A DNA stretch of 64,000 nt, from NCBI GenBank assembly GCA_965230225.1, contig CBDDKM010000005.1, forward strand, positions 496,001 to 560,000, given 5' to 3'. The translations under genes were made by a program, and so were the position numbers. Origin of the DNA: CALSMU01 sp965230225. GTDB lineage: Bacteria; Bacteroidota; Bacteroidia; Flavobacteriales_D; Parvicellaceae. Shown piece after piece: positions 43,254 through 53,215 of the stretch (positions are counted from its first letter, which is position 1; each line of letters opens with the position of its first letter). The notes beneath the pieces were generated by a model, which saw only the letters and a program-made list of their open reading frames with translations, was not told where the DNA came from and did no database searches.

Positions 43254-43796
43254 ATGTACGAAGCAGTAAAATCGTTGCACATAATTTTTATGGTGAGTTG
43301 GTTTGCCGGATTGTTCTATATGGTTAGGCTATTTGTTTACCATGTAGAGGCAAAGGAAAAGCCCGAAAACGAAAGGGAAGTGTTGGTGAAGCAGTATAAG
43401 ATTATGGAAAAAAGGTTGTGGTACATTATTACCTGGCCTGCAATGATTGGAACCATCGTTTTTGGTGTTTGGATGCTCTTCTTACCATTGGGAATGGCCT
43501 GGTTAAAAATGGGGTGGATGCACATGAAACTTGGATTCGTAGTGCTTCTGATAGTGTATCATTTTCTTTGCCATGGTATCTTTAAACAGCATCAAAAAGA
43601 TGTGTTGAAATACTCCTCAACTCAATTCAGAATATGGAACGAAGTAGCTACTTTATTATTGGTGGCAATTGTGTTTTTGGTGGTAATGAAAAATGGATTG
43701 AATACGGTCTATGGAGTAGTCGGATTTTTTGGTACGGCAATCCTTTTAATGATGGGGATAAAATTGTACAAAAAACTTCGTTCGAAACCCTCTTAA
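43254..43796 (+). CDS. hemJ: Protoporphyrinogen IX oxidase HemJ (CopD-like)
   Basis: 180 residues with four to five TM helices. The family pattern is visible: KSLHIIFMVSWFAGLFYMVR with the conserved His, then GWMHMKLGFVVLLIVYHFLCH with Met/His/Lys, and a Lys/Arg-rich end. HemJ oxidises protoporphyrinogen IX in the inner membrane, the step before HemH; CopD-family relatives exist, but the conserved residues fit HemJ. Unlinked to hemH and hemL. Confidence 0.85.
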   Translation: MYEAVKSLHIIFMVSWFAGLFYMVRLFVYHVEAKEKPENEREVLVKQYKIMEKRLWYIITWPAMIGTIVFGVWMLFLPLGMAWLKMGWMHMKLGFVVLLIVYHFLCHGIFKQHQKDVLKYSSTQFRIWNEVATLLLVAIVFLVVMKNGLNTVYGVVGFFGTAILLMMGIKLYKKLRSKPS

Positions 43797-43938
43797 ATCG
43801 CCCTGATTTCAATCTCTTTCCTGAACTTTATAAACATTCTGTTTTAGTTATTAACAAAGCGTTTTCGCGGCATTGTCATCGCACGAATCTTTAGTAAAAT
43901 TGTAGCTTGTTATAAATGAACTGAATTTACAACGATTA

Positions 43939-45468
43939 ATGAGCGAATTAAAGAAAATTAAAAGTGCCCTGATTTCTGTTTTTGATAAAGGAAATTTGGA
44001 CACCATTGTGAAGAAATTGAACGAGGAGGGGGTAACCATTTATTCCACAGGAGGAACCCAAAAATTTATTGAAGATTTAGGAGTGAATGTAGTGGCTGTT
44101 GAAAGCCTTACCAGCTACCCTTCAATTTTAGGTGGAAGAGTAAAAACATTGCATCCAAAAGTATTTGGTGGAATTTTGAGCAGAAGAGAATTGGATGGAG
44201 ATGTCGCTCAGTTGGAAGAGTACGAAATTCCGGAAATTGATTTAGTAATTGTTGATTTGTATCCGTTTGAGGATACTGTTGCTTCAGGAGCAGATCATCA
44301 ATCAATTATCGAGAAGATTGATATTGGAGGAATTTCTTTGATCAGAGCAGCAGCTAAAAACTACAAAGATGTAGTGATCATTCCTTCTAAAGATCAATAC
44401 GAACCATTTTTAAATTTACTAGAAGAGAAACAAGCATTTACCTCATTGGAGGATCGTAAGCAGTTCGCTGCAGATGCATTTAATGTTTCTTCTCACTATG
44501 ATACTCATATTTTTAACTACTTCAGAGGAGACGATGACAGTGTGTTAAAAGAGAGTATTTTGGATTCTTCAGTTTTAAGATACGGAGAGAACCCACACCA
44601 AAAAGGAATCTTTTACGGGAAGTTAGACGACTTGTTTGATAAGCTTCACGGAAAAGAGTTGTCGTACAATAACCTGTTGGATGTGGATGCAGCTGTTAGT
44701 TTGATGGCTGAGTTTAAGAACGATGATCCATCATTTGCCATTTTAAAACACAATAATGCATGTGGAATGGCTACCAGATCAACATTGGTTGATGCGTATA
44801 AAGCAGCTTTAGCCGGAGATCCGGTTTCTGCTTTTGGAGGAATCCTTATTTCGAACACTGCAATCGATCTTGAAACTGCTAACGAGATTCACCAATTGTT
44901 CTGCGAAGTAGTAATTGCTCCTGGATATTCTGATGAAGCTTTGGAAGTGTTGAAAGGGAAGAAGAATCGAATTATTTTGGTTCAGAAAGAAGTTGATTTA
45001 CCAACTTACCAGGTAAGAACATTGCTAAATGGAGTTTTATATCAGGAAAAGGATTCCATTACCGATAAGAAAGAAGATTTTGTTACTAAAACAGACAAAT
45101 CTCCTACTGGTAGTCAGATGACAGATTTAGAGTTTGCCAACAAATTGGTGAAACACACTAAATCAAATACCATTGTTTTGGCTAAGAATAACCAATTATT
45201 GGCTAGTGGTACAGGACAAACATCCAGAGTAGATGCTCTTCGTCAGGCGATCCATAAAGCAAAGTCGTTCAATTTTGAACTACAGGACGCAGTAATGGCC
45301 TCTGATGCATTTTTCCCATTTCCTGACTGTGTTGAAATTGCAGGTAATGAAGGGATCAATGCAGTGGTACAGCCTGGAGGATCTATTAAAGATGAACTTT
45401 CCATTAACTATTGCAATGAAAATGGAATGGCCATGGTGTTTACAGGGAACAGACACTTTAAGCACTAA
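43939..45468 (+). CDS. purH: Bifunctional AICAR formyltransferase/IMP cyclohydrolase
   Basis: 509 residues. N-terminal IMP cyclohydrolase domain (about 1-190, SALISVFDKGNLDTIV and YSTGGTQKFIEDLGV, GGRVKTLHPKV) and C-terminal AICAR transformylase domain with FAILKHNNACGMATR (catalytic Lys-His) and DAFFPFPDCVEIAGNEGI. It performs the last two steps of IMP synthesis. Length is normal. It precedes mreB by 110 nt and may share or not share its transcript. Confidence 0.96.
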   Translation: MSELKKIKSALISVFDKGNLDTIVKKLNEEGVTIYSTGGTQKFIEDLGVNVVAVESLTSYPSILGGRVKTLHPKVFGGILSRRELDGDVAQLEEYEIPEIDLVIVDLYPFEDTVASGADHQSIIEKIDIGGISLIRAAAKNYKDVVIIPSKDQYEPFLNLLEEKQAFTSLEDRKQFAADAFNVSSHYDTHIFNYFRGDDDSVLKESILDSSVLRYGENPHQKGIFYGKLDDLFDKLHGKELSYNNLLDVDAAVSLMAEFKNDDPSFAILKHNNACGMATRSTLVDAYKAALAGDPVSAFGGILISNTAIDLETANEIHQLFCEVVIAPGYSDEALEVLKGKKNRIILVQKEVDLPTYQVRTLLNGVLYQEKDSITDKKEDFVTKTDKSPTGSQMTDLEFANKLVKHTKSNTIVLAKNNQLLASGTGQTSRVDALRQAIHKAKSFNFELQDAVMASDAFFPFPDCVEIAGNEGINAVVQPGGSIKDELSINYCNENGMAMVFTGNRHFKH

Positions 45469-45578
45469 TAATAGGTTGAACTAAACGAATAATTAAAGAA
45501 AAATAGTAATACACTTTGGTTTGAGATATTTGATACCTAAATTCATGTCTTCGAACCATAAATATCAGGAAATACAGA

Positions 45579-46604
45579 ATGGGCTTTTTTAATGTTTTCT
45601 CACAAGAAATTGCAATCGATTTAGGAACAGCAAACACACTAATCATTCAGAATGATAAGGTGGTTGTGGATGAACCTTCGATTGTTGCAATGGATCGTTC
45701 TAATGGAAAAATTATTGCGATTGGTAGGAGAGCACAACAGATGCACGGTAAAGTGCACGATAACATTAAAACCATTCGTCCGCTTAAAGATGGAGTAATT
45801 GCAGATTTCCAGGCAGCTGAGCACATGATTAGAGGAATGATCCGAATGATCAAGATGGGAAGCAGGCTAATGCAACCATCATTGAGAATGGTAATTTGTA
45901 TTCCTTCTGGTATTACTGAGGTAGAGAAAAGAGCAGTAATTGATTCTGCAGAGCACGCTGGAGGAAAAGATGTATACCTGATTCACGAACCTATGGCAGC
46001 TGCAATTGGTATTGGAGTGGATGTTGAGGAACCAATGGGGAACATGATCATCGATATAGGTGGAGGGACATCGGAAATTGCGGTAATTGCTCTTGGAGGA
46101 ATTGTTTGTGATAAGTCCATTCGTGTAGCCGGAGATGACTTTACATCGGACATTGAAGAGTACATGAGAAGGCAGCACAATATCTTGATTGGTGAACGTA
46201 CTGCTGAACAAATTAAAATTGAAGTTGGTGCTGCTATTACGGAATTAGAGAATCCACCGGAAGACTTTGGTGTACGAGGAAGAGATTTAATGACCGGGAT
46301 TCCTAAAGAAATTTACGTTTCTTATCAGGAAATCGCTCACGCGTTGGATAAGTCTATTTCTAAAATCGAAGAGGCGATTTTAAGTGCCCTGGAGATGACT
46401 CCTCCTGAACTTTCGGCAGATATTTATAAAACCGGAATTTACCTTGCAGGTGGGGGATCAATGTTAAGAGGATTAGATAAAAGAATTTCTGTGAAAACTA
46501 AATTGCCGGTTCACATTGCAGAAGATCCACTTAGAGCTGTGGCAAGAGGAACTGGAATTGCATTAAAAAATGTAGATAAATTTCAATTCTTGATTAAGGC
46601 ATAA
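45579..46604 (+). CDS. mreB: Rod shape-determining protein MreB
   Basis: 341-residue bacterial actin that guides lateral wall synthesis. ATPase motifs are complete: IAIDLGTANTLI (phosphate 1), GGIVCDKSIRVAGDDF and MIIDIGGGTSEIAVI (phosphate 2), and GIYLAGGGSMLRGLD (adenosine). First gene of mreB-mreC-mreD-mrdA-rodA, the standard elongasome order. Confidence 0.96.
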   Translation: MGFFNVFSQEIAIDLGTANTLIIQNDKVVVDEPSIVAMDRSNGKIIAIGRRAQQMHGKVHDNIKTIRPLKDGVIADFQAAEHMIRGMIRMIKMGSRLMQPSLRMVICIPSGITEVEKRAVIDSAEHAGGKDVYLIHEPMAAAIGIGVDVEEPMGNMIIDIGGGTSEIAVIALGGIVCDKSIRVAGDDFTSDIEEYMRRQHNILIGERTAEQIKIEVGAAITELENPPEDFGVRGRDLMTGIPKEIYVSYQEIAHALDKSISKIEEAILSALEMTPPELSADIYKTGIYLAGGGSMLRGLDKRISVKTKLPVHIAEDPLRAVARGTGIALKNVDKFQFLIKA

Positions 46605-46625
46605 ACGATAAAAACGAATTAGTTC

Positions 46626-47453
46626 ATGAAAAACCTGATCAGGCTCTTTCAAAAGTACAGTTCGGTTTTTATTTTCCTCTTTTTGCAAATTATTTGCTTT
46701 GCTTTTCTTTTTTCTGGAAGAAACTCCTACCATCATGCTGCATTTGCTAATTCAAGTAATCGGTTGGCCGGTGGTATTTTCGAAATATCTTCTTCTGTAA
46801 CAGAATATTTTCACTTAAAAAAAGCAAACGAAAATCTGCTTATTCAAAATACCTTACTTAAGGAAAAATTAGAAGGCCATAACATTGTTGTCGGCGATGT
46901 ATATACCAAGGTGAATGATACCATGTATTTGCAACAATACAAGTACTTGGGAGCCAAGGTGATTAAGAGTACTAAGAAATTCAGGAAGAATCACATTACC
47001 ATTAACAGAGGTAGTGAGCATCAGGTGGTCTCAGAAATGGGGGTAATAGGAACTAAAGGAGTAGTGGGGATAACGGTAAGCTCTTCCAGGTATTACTCCA
47101 CCGTTATTCCGATCATTAACGAAGATTTTGAAATAGCAGTTAGACATGCAAAATCCAAAAGCTTCGGAAGATTAAAGTGGACCGAGGAAAACACCTGGGA
47201 AAATGCTACGGTGATAGATGTGCCCATCTACATTGATGTGCAAAAAGGCGATGCTATAGAAACCAGAGGTTCTGATGGAATATTTCCGGAAGGGCAATTA
47301 ATAGGAACAGTAATAAGTACACACGAAATACCGGGAGAGTCCTACCAAAAAATCATCATTGATTTGGCCGAAGACTTCTCCAGCGTGTATCATGTGCAGG
47401 TGGTTAAAAACGTTCTGAAACAGGAACAAAAGAAATTAGAAGAGGTGCAATGA
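46626..47453 (+). CDS. mreC: Rod shape-determining protein MreC
   Basis: 275 residues: TM helix at about 13-31 (VFIFLFLQIICFAFLF), a coiled-coil segment (about 60-85), then the MreC beta domain with HITINRGSEHQVVSEMGVIG, GVVGITVSSSRYYS and a C-terminal GDAIETRGSDGIFPEGQLIG. It links MreB to PBP2/RodA in the periplasm. Its stop overlaps the mreD start by 4 nt. Confidence 0.93.
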   Translation: MKNLIRLFQKYSSVFIFLFLQIICFAFLFSGRNSYHHAAFANSSNRLAGGIFEISSSVTEYFHLKKANENLLIQNTLLKEKLEGHNIVVGDVYTKVNDTMYLQQYKYLGAKVIKSTKKFRKNHITINRGSEHQVVSEMGVIGTKGVVGITVSSSRYYSTVIPIINEDFEIAVRHAKSKSFGRLKWTEENTWENATVIDVPIYIDVQKGDAIETRGSDGIFPEGQLIGTVISTHEIPGESYQKIIIDLAEDFSSVYHVQVVKNVLKQEQKKLEEVQ

Positions 47454-47965
47454 ACCCGGTTGTAAAGTACATATTGGAAGTTTTAATCCTGATCTTTCTT
47501 CAGGTTCTCGTGGTCAATCAAATTGACCTGGGAGCTTTAGGTTCGTGGTTTTCGCCGGTTGTATTTACTTTGTTTATCCTCACTTTGCCATTTAATTTAT
47601 CGCCAGGGTGGTTAATGCTTATAGCATTTGCAACTGGTGTTACGGTGGATGTGTTTACGGATACACTTGGAATGCATGGTTCCGCAGCGTTGGTGTTGGC
47701 TTTCTTGAGACCATACTTATTAAAGTTATTAGCCCCTCGCGAAGGGTTTGATGAAACAAAACGACCTGGAATTTATACCATGGGGCTAACTCAATTTATT
47801 ACCTATGCAGGATCGTTGTTGCTGATTTATCATATATGGTTTTTTACTGTAGAAGTACTTCGTTTTTCAGGGTTTCATATCATTTTACTTAAGTCGTTTA
47901 TTAGTTCTGTAGGTGCGATACTCATCATCCTGTTAATTCAATATTTAACCTTAAAAAGGAGCTAG
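47450..47965 (+). CDS. mreD: Rod shape-determining protein MreD
   Basis: 171 residues, almost all hydrophobic, with five TM helices; NPVVKYILEVLILIFLQVL at the start and GVTVDVFTDTLGMHGSA in the middle are typical. Assigned mainly by size, topology and position between mreC and mrdA. Confidence 0.85.
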   Translation: MNPVVKYILEVLILIFLQVLVVNQIDLGALGSWFSPVVFTLFILTLPFNLSPGWLMLIAFATGVTVDVFTDTLGMHGSAALVLAFLRPYLLKLLAPREGFDETKRPGIYTMGLTQFITYAGSLLLIYHIWFFTVEVLRFSGFHIILLKSFISSVGAILIILLIQYLTLKRS

Positions 47966-49834
47966 GTGAATTCGTTTCAAAATAGAAGATGGGTCATTAT
48001 TCTGATCATGCTATTTATTGGAGTGATTTTCACTTTTAGGTTACTTTATATTCAGGTGCTGGATGATACCTGGAGTCTACGGGCAGAGGAAATAACCCAT
48101 TCAGAAAAGGTGATTCATCCGTCAAGAGGGTTGATTTACGACCGAAACGGAGTGTTATTGGTGGAAGCTAATCAGGTATATGATTTATTAGTTACTCCGG
48201 ATGATATAGGAGAGATAGACACCTTGGAATTTTGCGATATAGTAGGCATCACCAAAGAGGAGTTTGACAAGAAAATTGTTAAAGCATCAGAATACCCCAA
48301 TGTTTCTTATGTCGCCTCATCATTTATTCCGGGTATTTCTAAAGATGATTACGGATTAATTGCTCCAAAAATTAAACGATTTACGGGGTTCGAAGTAGTA
48401 AGGAACACCAATAGGGGGTATCCTGAAGGAACAGCAGCACACGTATTGGGATACATACGAGGAATTGATGCCGAAGAGTGGGATGAGAACCATACAGATG
48501 GAGATGGTTATTATTTGAAAACGGATAACATTGGTAAGTCCGGATTAGAAAAAGAGTATGAGTTGGAGCTAAGAGGGGAGCGTGGAAAGAAGATTTATTT
48601 GCAGGATAAAATTGGGATGGAGAAAACGGATTTGGAAAAAATTTATGCCAAAGCCGGTAAGAACCTGTATACTACACTAGACGCTAAATTGCAGGCTTAT
48701 GGAGAAAAATTGATGCAGAATAAGCTAGGTTGTATTGTGGCAATTGAACCGAAGAGTGGAGAGATTTTATCTTTCGTATCAGCGCCATCCTACAACCCGA
48801 ATGGGTTTGTGGGAAGGGACTTTTTTCCCACCTACCAGAACCTGGTGAAGAATGATACTTTAAAGCCATTGTTGAACCGTCCGGTTTATAACGACAGTTA
48901 TCGTCCGGGTTCCATTTTTAAATTGGTTCAATCCCTTGTGGCAATGCAGCGAGGAATTATAACCGAAAACTCTGGTTTTGCTTGTAATAAAGCATTGATA
49001 GGATGTCATAACCACGAGCACCCTTCCAACGTGAAAATTGCTATTCAGCATTCTTGCAATCCATACTTTTATCAAGTATATAAACGATTAATCCAAAGAG
49101 GTTTGGATGATAACCATCGAGTAGACAGTAGGATTGGAGTAGAGCTTTGGAGAGAGGATGTGATGAGTTTTGGGCTGGGGAAGAAGTTGGAGACGGATAT
49201 TCCTGGAGTTAAAACCGGAAGAATACCAGGGGCTAAGTACTATGATGAAGAATTCCCAACCAAAGAGAACCCTTATGGAAAGCATCGATGGGCATTTAGT
49301 ACGATCTACTCCAATAGTATTGGAGAAGGAGAGATAGGAGTTTCTCCATTACAAATGGCTAATTTAGCTGCTATAATTGCCAATAGAGGGTATTATTATA
49401 CACCTCACTTTGTAAAACACATTGGCGAAAATGGACCCAAACGTGAAGAGTTTACCAAGAAGCATTATACGGTAGTAGAACCAAAGTATTTTACTCCGGT
49501 AATAGATGCTATGGAAGCAGTGGTGATTAATGGAACTGCCAGAACTGCTCAGGTGGATAGTATTGCTGTATGTGGTAAAACAGGTACGGTAGAGAATAAA
49601 TCTTTTAATGATCACTCTGTGTTTATTGCTTTTGCCCCAAAAGAAGATCCTCAAATTGCCATTGCTGTGTATGTGGAGTATGGAACCTGGGGAGGAAGAT
49701 GGGCCGCACCAATAGCCAGCTTGATGATAGAGAAATACCTTAAAGATGAATTGTCTGAAAGAGGGGTGAAGAAAGAGCAGATGGTGATGGAAGCAGTAAT
49801 ACTAGATAAACACTCTGATTTTAAAGCAAAGTAA
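47966..49834 (+). CDS. mrdA: Penicillin-binding protein 2
   Basis: Class B transpeptidase of the elongasome, 622 residues. TM helix at about 11-28, a PBP dimer domain, then the transpeptidase: SIFK (S316 nucleophile) in YRPGSIFKLVQS, SCN (S363) in QHSCNPYF, and KTG (K538) in VCGKTGTVEN. GTG start, supported by AAGGAG 6-10 nt upstream. It directly follows mreD (no gap) and overlaps rodA by 1 nt (TAATG). Confidence 0.94.
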   Translation: MNSFQNRRWVIILIMLFIGVIFTFRLLYIQVLDDTWSLRAEEITHSEKVIHPSRGLIYDRNGVLLVEANQVYDLLVTPDDIGEIDTLEFCDIVGITKEEFDKKIVKASEYPNVSYVASSFIPGISKDDYGLIAPKIKRFTGFEVVRNTNRGYPEGTAAHVLGYIRGIDAEEWDENHTDGDGYYLKTDNIGKSGLEKEYELELRGERGKKIYLQDKIGMEKTDLEKIYAKAGKNLYTTLDAKLQAYGEKLMQNKLGCIVAIEPKSGEILSFVSAPSYNPNGFVGRDFFPTYQNLVKNDTLKPLLNRPVYNDSYRPGSIFKLVQSLVAMQRGIITENSGFACNKALIGCHNHEHPSNVKIAIQHSCNPYFYQVYKRLIQRGLDDNHRVDSRIGVELWREDVMSFGLGKKLETDIPGVKTGRIPGAKYYDEEFPTKENPYGKHRWAFSTIYSNSIGEGEIGVSPLQMANLAAIIANRGYYYTPHFVKHIGENGPKREEFTKKHYTVVEPKYFTPVIDAMEAVVINGTARTAQVDSIAVCGKTGTVENKSFNDHSVFIAFAPKEDPQIAIAVYVEYGTWGGRWAAPIASLMIEKYLKDELSERGVKKEQMVMEAVILDKHSDFKAK

Positions 49835-51165
49835 TGAGAGGTAGAAGTGAAAATATTTGGGCAAAATTAGATAAGCCGTTGCTGCTGCTTTATCTGGCCC
49901 TTGTGTTTTTTGGGTTGTTTACCATCTACTCTGCCAGCTACTCAGAAGATCACCCACATATTTACGATTGGGGAAAGGCTTATGGAAAGCAATTATTCTG
50001 GATCGTTGCCTGTTTGGTGGTTGGTGTGATCATTGTGCTTTTAGAAAGTAATTTCATTCAAAATATTGCTTATATCACCTATGGCGTCGTCATCCTGCTG
50101 CTTGGGGTTGTACTGTTAATGCCTGATATTAATGGAGCCCATTCGTGGTTTAAAATTGGGGGCTTTACCATTCAGCCTTCGGAGTTCTCAAAGTTTGCCA
50201 CTTCTTTAGCAATTGCCAAGTACATGAGTACTACCGGGGTTAAAATTGACGACATTAAAACCAAGTTAACAGTTGTTGGATTATTGGCCATTCCTGCATT
50301 TCTAATTGTTATTCAGCCGGATCCGGGAACGGCATTGGTGTTCTTCTCCTTTATTTTTGTGATGTATAGAGAAGGGTTATCCGGTAATATCCTGTTAGGG
50401 GTATTCTTTGCTGTAATTATAGGAGTATTGTCTATCTTTTTAATTGCGTCCAATGCCACTGCAGAAATATTTGGAATGGAGGTAGCAGGAAACTACCTGT
50501 TTGTAGGGGTAATTATATTGGTCGGAGTGGTGGCCCATATACTAATCAGAGCCTTTGTTTTGCCGCGATACAGGAAGCCTAAGTTTATTGCTAACATCGT
50601 TGCTACTTCGTTGGCAGTATTGATGGTACTACCGGTTAATTGGGTCTATAATAATGTCTTTCAGGATCGTCACCGAGATCGTTTCGAAGTAATGTTTGGT
50701 TTGAAGTTGGAAAGAAAGGGTGTGGGATATAACATCTATCAGGCAAAATCGGCCATTGGTTCCGGTGGTCTTTCTGGTAAAGGATACATGCAGGGTACCT
50801 TGAGTAATGATAAATACCAACACGTTCCGGAGCAAAGTACAGACTTTATTTTTTGTTCCCTGGCAGAGGAGTGGGGGTTCATTGGAGGAGTGGTGATGAT
50901 AGCTCTATTTCTGGCCTTTTTAATTCGGATAATTCAGGTGGCAGAGAGGCAGAAAAGCAAGTTTACACGAATTATGGGCTATTGTACAGCCAGTTTTATC
51001 TTCTTCCACTTCATGATCAATACCGCAATGGTAATAGGGTTGGCACCGGTAATTGGAATACCATTACCATTTTTTAGTAAGGGGGGATCAGCCATACTAG
51101 GCTTTTCCATTATGGTGTTTATCCTGCTTCGATTGGATGCAGAACGTAAAGATGTGCTCCGATAG
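49834..51165 (+). CDS. rodA: SEDS-family peptidoglycan glycosyltransferase RodA
   Basis: 443 residues with about ten TM helices; polymerises lipid II with PBP2. The SEDS motifs are visible: GAHSWFKIGGFTIQPSEFSK, LIVIQPDPGTALVF with the catalytic-loop Asp, and STDFIFCSLAEEWGFIGG. A longer-than-usual loop (about 205-285, containing GVVAHILIRAFVLPRYRKP) is typical of Bacteroidota RodA. Ends the elongasome operon; convergent with manC with 2 nt between stops and no hairpin terminator. Confidence 0.94.
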   Translation: MRGRSENIWAKLDKPLLLLYLALVFFGLFTIYSASYSEDHPHIYDWGKAYGKQLFWIVACLVVGVIIVLLESNFIQNIAYITYGVVILLLGVVLLMPDINGAHSWFKIGGFTIQPSEFSKFATSLAIAKYMSTTGVKIDDIKTKLTVVGLLAIPAFLIVIQPDPGTALVFFSFIFVMYREGLSGNILLGVFFAVIIGVLSIFLIASNATAEIFGMEVAGNYLFVGVIILVGVVAHILIRAFVLPRYRKPKFIANIVATSLAVLMVLPVNWVYNNVFQDRHRDRFEVMFGLKLERKGVGYNIYQAKSAIGSGGLSGKGYMQGTLSNDKYQHVPEQSTDFIFCSLAEEWGFIGGVVMIALFLAFLIRIIQVAERQKSKFTRIMGYCTASFIFFHFMINTAMVIGLAPVIGIPLPFFSKGGSAILGFSIMVFILLRLDAERKDVLR

Positions 51166-51167
51166 AA

Positions 51168-52253
51168 TTAAACGAATTGTTCTTCCTTGCTTGATTTCAG
51201 ATCGTTTACAAAATGCTTAATCTTCTGCTCGTCTTGCTTTTTACAAATAAGAAGCGTATTACCACTTTCTACAATAATGTAATCAGACATTCCCTGAACA
51301 ACAGCTAATTTACCTTTTGGCATCATAATAATGTTGTTACGGCTGTCGTAGGTCATTACTTTATCGCCAATAATTGCGTTATTCGCTTCGTCCTGCTCAA
51401 CGTGAGTGTACAATGATCCCCATGTGCCAAGGTCGCTCCAACCAAGGTCTGCAAGAATCACAAATACGTTTTCAGCCTTTTCCATGATTCCGTAATCGAT
51501 GGAAATATTTTTACATTGAGGATAAATTTGATTGATGAAATCTTCTTCTTTATCGGTGTAATAAACACCAGTACCTTCTATGAATAATCGATCCAATTCA
51601 GGAAGATTTTCTTTAAACGATTGAAGAATGCTTTTCACACTCCAGATAAACATTCCTGAGTTCCAGTAGAAATCACCGCTTTCGATAAAGCGTTTAGCAG
51701 TATCCAATGGAGGTTTTTCCGTAAAAGTCTTTACCTTTTTAATTCGCTCGTTAATGGTGCTATCATCATCTTCGAACTGGATGTATCCGTATCCGGTATC
51801 AGGGCGACTTGGCTTAATTCCAATAGTCAATAAACTATCCGATTTAGAAGCTTGCTCCAAAGCAAGTAATACCGTAGTGTTAAACTCATTCTCTCTCATG
51901 ATCAGATGATCAGATGGAGCAACAATCATGTTAGCATCCGGGTTCTTTTCATGAATCTTATATGCTGCATAAGCAATGCAAGGAGCCGTATTTTTTCTGC
52001 TTGGTTCTAATAGAATCTGATCGTCGGTCAATTCCGGTAACTGTTCTTTTACCAGGTCCTTGTACATTTCGTTAGTTACGATCAGGATGTTTTCTTTAGG
52101 GCAAATAGGTAAGTATCTATCTACAGTTAATTGAAGCAATGTTCTACCTATACCAAGAACATCGTGGAACTGTTTTGGAAATGTGGTTCTGCTCATTGGC
52201 CAGAATCGACTTCCGATACCACCTGCCATTATCACTACAAAGTTGTTATTCAT
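51168..52253 (-). CDS. manC: Mannose-1-phosphate guanylyltransferase
   Basis: 361 residues; makes GDP-mannose from mannose-1-phosphate and GTP for surface glycans. The pyrophosphorylase signature VIMAGGIGSRFWPMSRTTFP and FPKQFHDVLG, then IVAPSDHLI, FTEKPPLDTA and FYWNSGMFIWS are clear. There is no C-terminal isomerase domain, so it is the short, single-function type. Confidence 0.92.
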   Translation of the reverse strand: MNNNFVVIMAGGIGSRFWPMSRTTFPKQFHDVLGIGRTLLQLTVDRYLPICPKENILIVTNEMYKDLVKEQLPELTDDQILLEPSRKNTAPCIAYAAYKIHEKNPDANMIVAPSDHLIMRENEFNTTVLLALEQASKSDSLLTIGIKPSRPDTGYGYIQFEDDDSTINERIKKVKTFTEKPPLDTAKRFIESGDFYWNSGMFIWSVKSILQSFKENLPELDRLFIEGTGVYYTDKEEDFINQIYPQCKNISIDYGIMEKAENVFVILADLGWSDLGTWGSLYTHVEQDEANNAIIGDKVMTYDSRNNIIMMPKGKLAVVQGMSDYIIVESGNTLLICKKQDEQKIKHFVNDLKSSKEEQFV

Positions 52254-52337
52254 GTGATTACATCTAAAGTTTCAGGTCGCAAAAGTAGTAATATCTAGCG
52301 CAAATACAGGCGATTTAACTCAGAAATAAGAATTATT

Positions 52338-52952
52338 TTATTTTTCTGGCATTTGAATTTCTGCCAAAGGATGTACAGAATACTTTTTGTTGGTTTTAGA
52401 GTCCAGGCAAAGGTATCTGGTTCTGAGTTTTTTACTTTTAATAAGTGTTTTGTTTCCAAGAATAAATGGGGTGTTCAAGGGAATATCTTCCACCCTCATT
52501 GCAGTATCATTTTCCAGATTAATTAACCTTTTGTTTAGTTTAAGGTCTGCCGAACTTGATGCTCTTGGTCGAATGATATGGTCTCGGAGCATGTGTTCGG
52601 TACTTTTATCCATGTCCAGTTCATCCAAAATGGAAGAGAATAGCTCATAATATTGCTGTTTCCATTCTTTTCCATGAGGTTTAACCTTGTTCTTGTGCTC
52701 GATCCAAACTAGTAGATGTGCAAATTCATGCACAGTTGTAATTAGAAACTGGATAGGGCTTAAGTCGCCATTAACAGTAATACGATGATTAGTATATCGA
52801 ACCGGAGGTCGATAATCGCCAAGTTTGGTTTTTCGGGGTTTACTAACAGAAAAGTGAACTTTGTACTTTTGAATGAGGTCAAGAATCTGATGTTCACTCC
52901 CAAAAGGCAGAAAGCGGGAAAGATTATCTAATTCGCGCTGATGTTTAGACAT
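52338..52952 (-). CDS. SprT-like zinc metalloprotease-domain protein
   Basis: 204 residues. TTVHEFAHLLVWIEH contains the HExxH zinc site, with PHGKEWKQ after it, as in SprT/SPRTN-like proteins. The C-terminal ~60 residues (basic, with LKSKKLRTRYLCLDSK) may bind DNA or substrate. SPRTN cuts DNA-protein crosslinks in eukaryotes; the role in bacteria is unclear. Its ATG overlaps the end of a tiny lipoprotein gene by 8 nt. Confidence 0.8.
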   Translation of the reverse strand: MSKHQRELDNLSRFLPFGSEHQILDLIQKYKVHFSVSKPRKTKLGDYRPPVRYTNHRITVNGDLSPIQFLITTVHEFAHLLVWIEHKNKVKPHGKEWKQQYYELFSSILDELDMDKSTEHMLRDHIIRPRASSSADLKLNKRLINLENDTAMRVEDIPLNTPFILGNKTLIKSKKLRTRYLCLDSKTNKKYSVHPLAEIQMPEK

Positions 52953-53106
52953 TTACCTCTTCAGAGTTTTCTTGCTCAACCTCTTGTTTACTCCATGTTG
53001 GGCAATCTCCGCATTTGTTTTTACCTCTAAATAAGAAGCAAGAACTCATTCCAAAAGCCATTAGGACGATTAAAGTAAAACCGATTATTTTTGTAAATCC
53101 TTTCAT
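52945..53106 (-). CDS. Small lipoprotein with CxxC
   Basis: A 53-residue gene (start ATG at 53106, stop TAA at 52945). MKGFTKIIGFTLIVLMAFG is a signal peptide, followed by a lipobox GMSSC, so the mature lipoprotein is about 31 residues. It contains CGDCPTWSK, a CxxC that could bind metal or be a disulfide, and an acidic end. Its stop overlaps the SprT-like start by 8 nt (ATGTCTAA), so the two are probably co-translated. Short lipoproteins of this shape are common in Bacteroidota and usually unannotated; function unknown. Confidence 0.6.
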   Translation of the reverse strand: MKGFTKIIGFTLIVLMAFGMSSCFLFRGKNKCGDCPTWSKQEVEQENSEEVNV

Positions 53107-53215
53107 TGGTTTAAGAATTGAATGTTTAAAAGTACGAAATCAAATTACACGGGTTGTAAATATAAAAAGGTAATTTCGTTATTTAGTATAACAGATTTAG
53201 CTCTATAAAGTTACA

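Noticed and set aside
45879..46211. 110-residue minus-strand frame inside mreB
   Set aside because: Opposite strand of a highly conserved gene; composition is that of a shadow frame.
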